The notes under the pieces were generated by a model. It was not told where the DNA came from. It saw nothing but the letters and a program-made list of their open reading frames with translations, and ran no database searches. Of a DNA stretch of 30,484 nt, positions 29,628 to 30,484 are shown in pieces. A program made the position numbers and the translations under genes. Within the stretch, counting starts at the first letter, position 1; the number at the start of each line of letters is the position of its first letter. Source of the DNA: an uncultured Clostridia bacterium (lineage in GTDB: Bacteria; Bacillota; Clostridia; Christensenellales; Aristaeellaceae); the NCBI GenBank assembly GCA_934621485.1, contig CAKTUS010000027.1, positions 1-30,484 on the forward strand, given 5' to 3'.

Positions 29628-30182
29628 TCACTGCTCCATCTGGCGGCCCACAATGCCGGCGGCGGTTTCCGCTACCTTTACCTCGGCGTCCCCCATTCTG
29701 GCGCCCTGCTCCTTGGACAAAAGCAGCACGGCGCCAATGGCCTCGCCATCTGCAATGATGGGCGACACCACCTGGGCCGTGTAGCCAGTGATGTCCTCCT
29801 CGTTGGTCACGGCCACAATTTTGCCGCCGCCAGCCCGGTTGATGGCCACAGTTTGCCGGTTGGCGATGGCCGTTTCCAAATCATGACTGATCGGCTTATC
29901 CGCCAGTTCCTTCTTGCTGACGCCGCTGGCCGCCACCACCTGATCCCGGTCCACAATGCAGGCGATATGACCCATAGAGCGGAAAATGGACTCCGTATAA
30001 TCCTTGGCAAAGGCGGACATTTCCCCAATGGGCGAGTATTTCTTCAAAATCACTTCGCCGTCCCGGTCTGTGTAGATTTCCAGCGGGTCGCCCTCTCGAA
30101 TCCTCAAGGTTCTTCTGATTTCCTTTGGAATCACCACGCGCCCAAGTTCGTCAATTCTGCGCACAATCCCTGTTGCCCGCAT
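29628..30182 (-). CDS. spoVT: Stage V sporulation regulator SpoVT
   Basis: 184 residues (Bacillus homologue 178). The AbrB-type swapped-hairpin DNA-binding domain (1-52: MRATGIVRRIDELGRVVIPK, IRRTLRIREGDPLEIY) is followed by a GAF domain (about 56-184). It is a forespore transcription regulator that tunes late sigma-G genes and affects germination. ATG 30182 is preferred over ATG 30191 because the family begins M-[KR]-ATGIVRRID; AAGGA lies about 12 bases upstream. A close sigma-G promoter match supports forespore expression, and its own terminator follows. Confidence 0.97.
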   Translation of the reverse strand: MRATGIVRRIDELGRVVIPKEIRRTLRIREGDPLEIYTDRDGEVILKKYSPIGEMSAFAKDYTESIFRSMGHIACIVDRDQVVAASGVSKKELADKPISHDLETAIANRQTVAINRAGGGKIVAVTNEEDITGYTAQVVSPIIADGEAIGAVLLLSKEQGARMGDAEVKVAETAAGIVGRQMEQ

Positions 30183-30256
30183 ATTCCCCATCCTTCCTGA
30201 CGACGGAGGGCGGCCTGCTTTTTTCCGCTTTTCACCGTCGTTTGTCTTTGCACCCC

Positions 30257-30286
30257 TAGTATGGAATTTGCAGGGCGGCTTATGCA
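30257..30286 (-). promoter_or_regulatory. Sigma-G (forespore) promoter of spoVT
   Basis: TGCATA (30286-30281), 17 bases, CATACTA (30263-30257). The sigma-G consensus is TGAATA and CATACTA, so one base differs in the -35 and none in the -10. spoVT is a known sigma-G target in Bacillus. It is about 75 bases before the ATG. Confidence 0.85.
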
Positions 30287-30330
30287 GGGGAAAGTTTTGG
30301 AAAGTGCGTGGCAGAGGGCTTTGCAAACGA

Positions 30331-30369
30331 AAAGCGGCGTGTTGACAAAAACTGTCGTCACGCCGCTTT
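30331..30369 (-). terminator. Intrinsic terminator of the gene entering from the right
   Basis: 11-bp stem AAAGCGGCGTG / CACGCCGCTTT, continued inward as GACA/TGTC, then TTTTCGTTT on the minus strand. It is 34 bases past the stop of the partial gene and insulates spoVT. Confidence 0.85.
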
Positions 30370-30403
30370 GGCAGGGAAAACCGTTTGTTTGGTTGTGAAA
30401 AGC

Positions 30404-30484
30404 TTATCTCTGCACCCGGCCGGAGGCGTTGCCGCCCATCAGCGCCAGGACTTCCTTTTCGCTGCACAGGTTGAAGTCGTGCTC
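30404..30484 (-). CDS. C-terminal 26 residues of an unidentified protein (cut by window edge)
   Basis: The minus strand reads EHDFNLCSEKEVLALMGGNA then SGRVQR and TAA at 30406-30404, followed by a terminator. Codon use and the terminator make it a real gene end. The fragment is too short to name; in Bacillus the gene before spoVT is mfd, but this tail is not recognisable as Mfd. Confidence 0.65.
   Translation of the reverse strand, partial: EHDFNLCSEKEVLALMGGNASGRVQR

Noticed and set aside
1..30484. CRISPR arrays, tRNA genes, insertion sequences, prophage
   Set aside because: No regularly spaced direct repeats, no tRNA-like cloverleaf with GTTCGA arm, no transposase or integrase motif, and no phage structural genes were seen by eye on either strand.

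Overview
The window looks like a piece of chromosome from a GC-rich, spore-forming Firmicute, most likely a member of the Clostridia; any narrower placement would be a guess. The reasons are SpoVT and SpoVB, a T-box leader on ileS, the Firmicute order spoVT-spoVB-yabN(mazG)-HU-rqcP, and strong AGGAGG-type ribosome sites with sigma-A style promoters. I found no tRNA, rRNA, CRISPR array, integrase or insertion sequence. Most genes lie on the minus strand, packed into operons with 4-base start/stop overlaps.

Region 1 (1-7.6 kb): the 5' part of isoleucyl-tRNA synthetase behind a complete isoleucine T-box (specifier AUC); a small heavy-metal-associated (CopZ-like) protein behind a promoter carrying a palindrome like a DtxR/IdeR box; a small decayed gene; a secreted protein with two SH3b domains and six peptidoglycan-binding repeats; a zinc-ribbon membrane protein; and, on the plus strand, a 59-residue protein and a three-LysM protein, each with a hairpin next to its ribosome site.

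Region 2 (7.6-13.2 kb, minus strand): an apparent operon folT-nth-obgE-yhbY-nuclease-SNF2 helicase. It combines folate-type vitamin uptake, DNA repair and ribosome assembly with a PD-(D/E)XK-like nuclease and SNF2 helicase pair of the kind often seen in phages. Free methionine-R-sulfoxide reductase lies just upstream.

Region 3 (13.16-13.81 kb): about 650 bases between divergent genes, with no convincing ORF but many perfect stem-loops, including two copies of one hairpin and a terminator-like stem. This is the least explained part of the window. It is followed by a large SWIM-domain SNF2 helicase.

Region 4 (17-19 kb): an Lrp/AsnC regulator divergent from a MATE exporter, with clear back-to-back promoters and a palindrome between them.

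Region 5 (19-26 kb, minus strand): one apparent seven-gene operon from a single promoter: M42 aminopeptidase, rqcP, ispD, ispF, comEC, holA and a DUF362 ferredoxin-like protein. It links protein turnover, ribosome quality control, isoprenoid synthesis, DNA uptake and the replication clamp loader.

Region 6 (26-30.5 kb, minus strand): HU, yabN/mazG, spoVB and spoVT. spoVT has a close match to a sigma-G (forespore) promoter. The window ends in the last 26 codons of an unidentified gene followed by a terminator.
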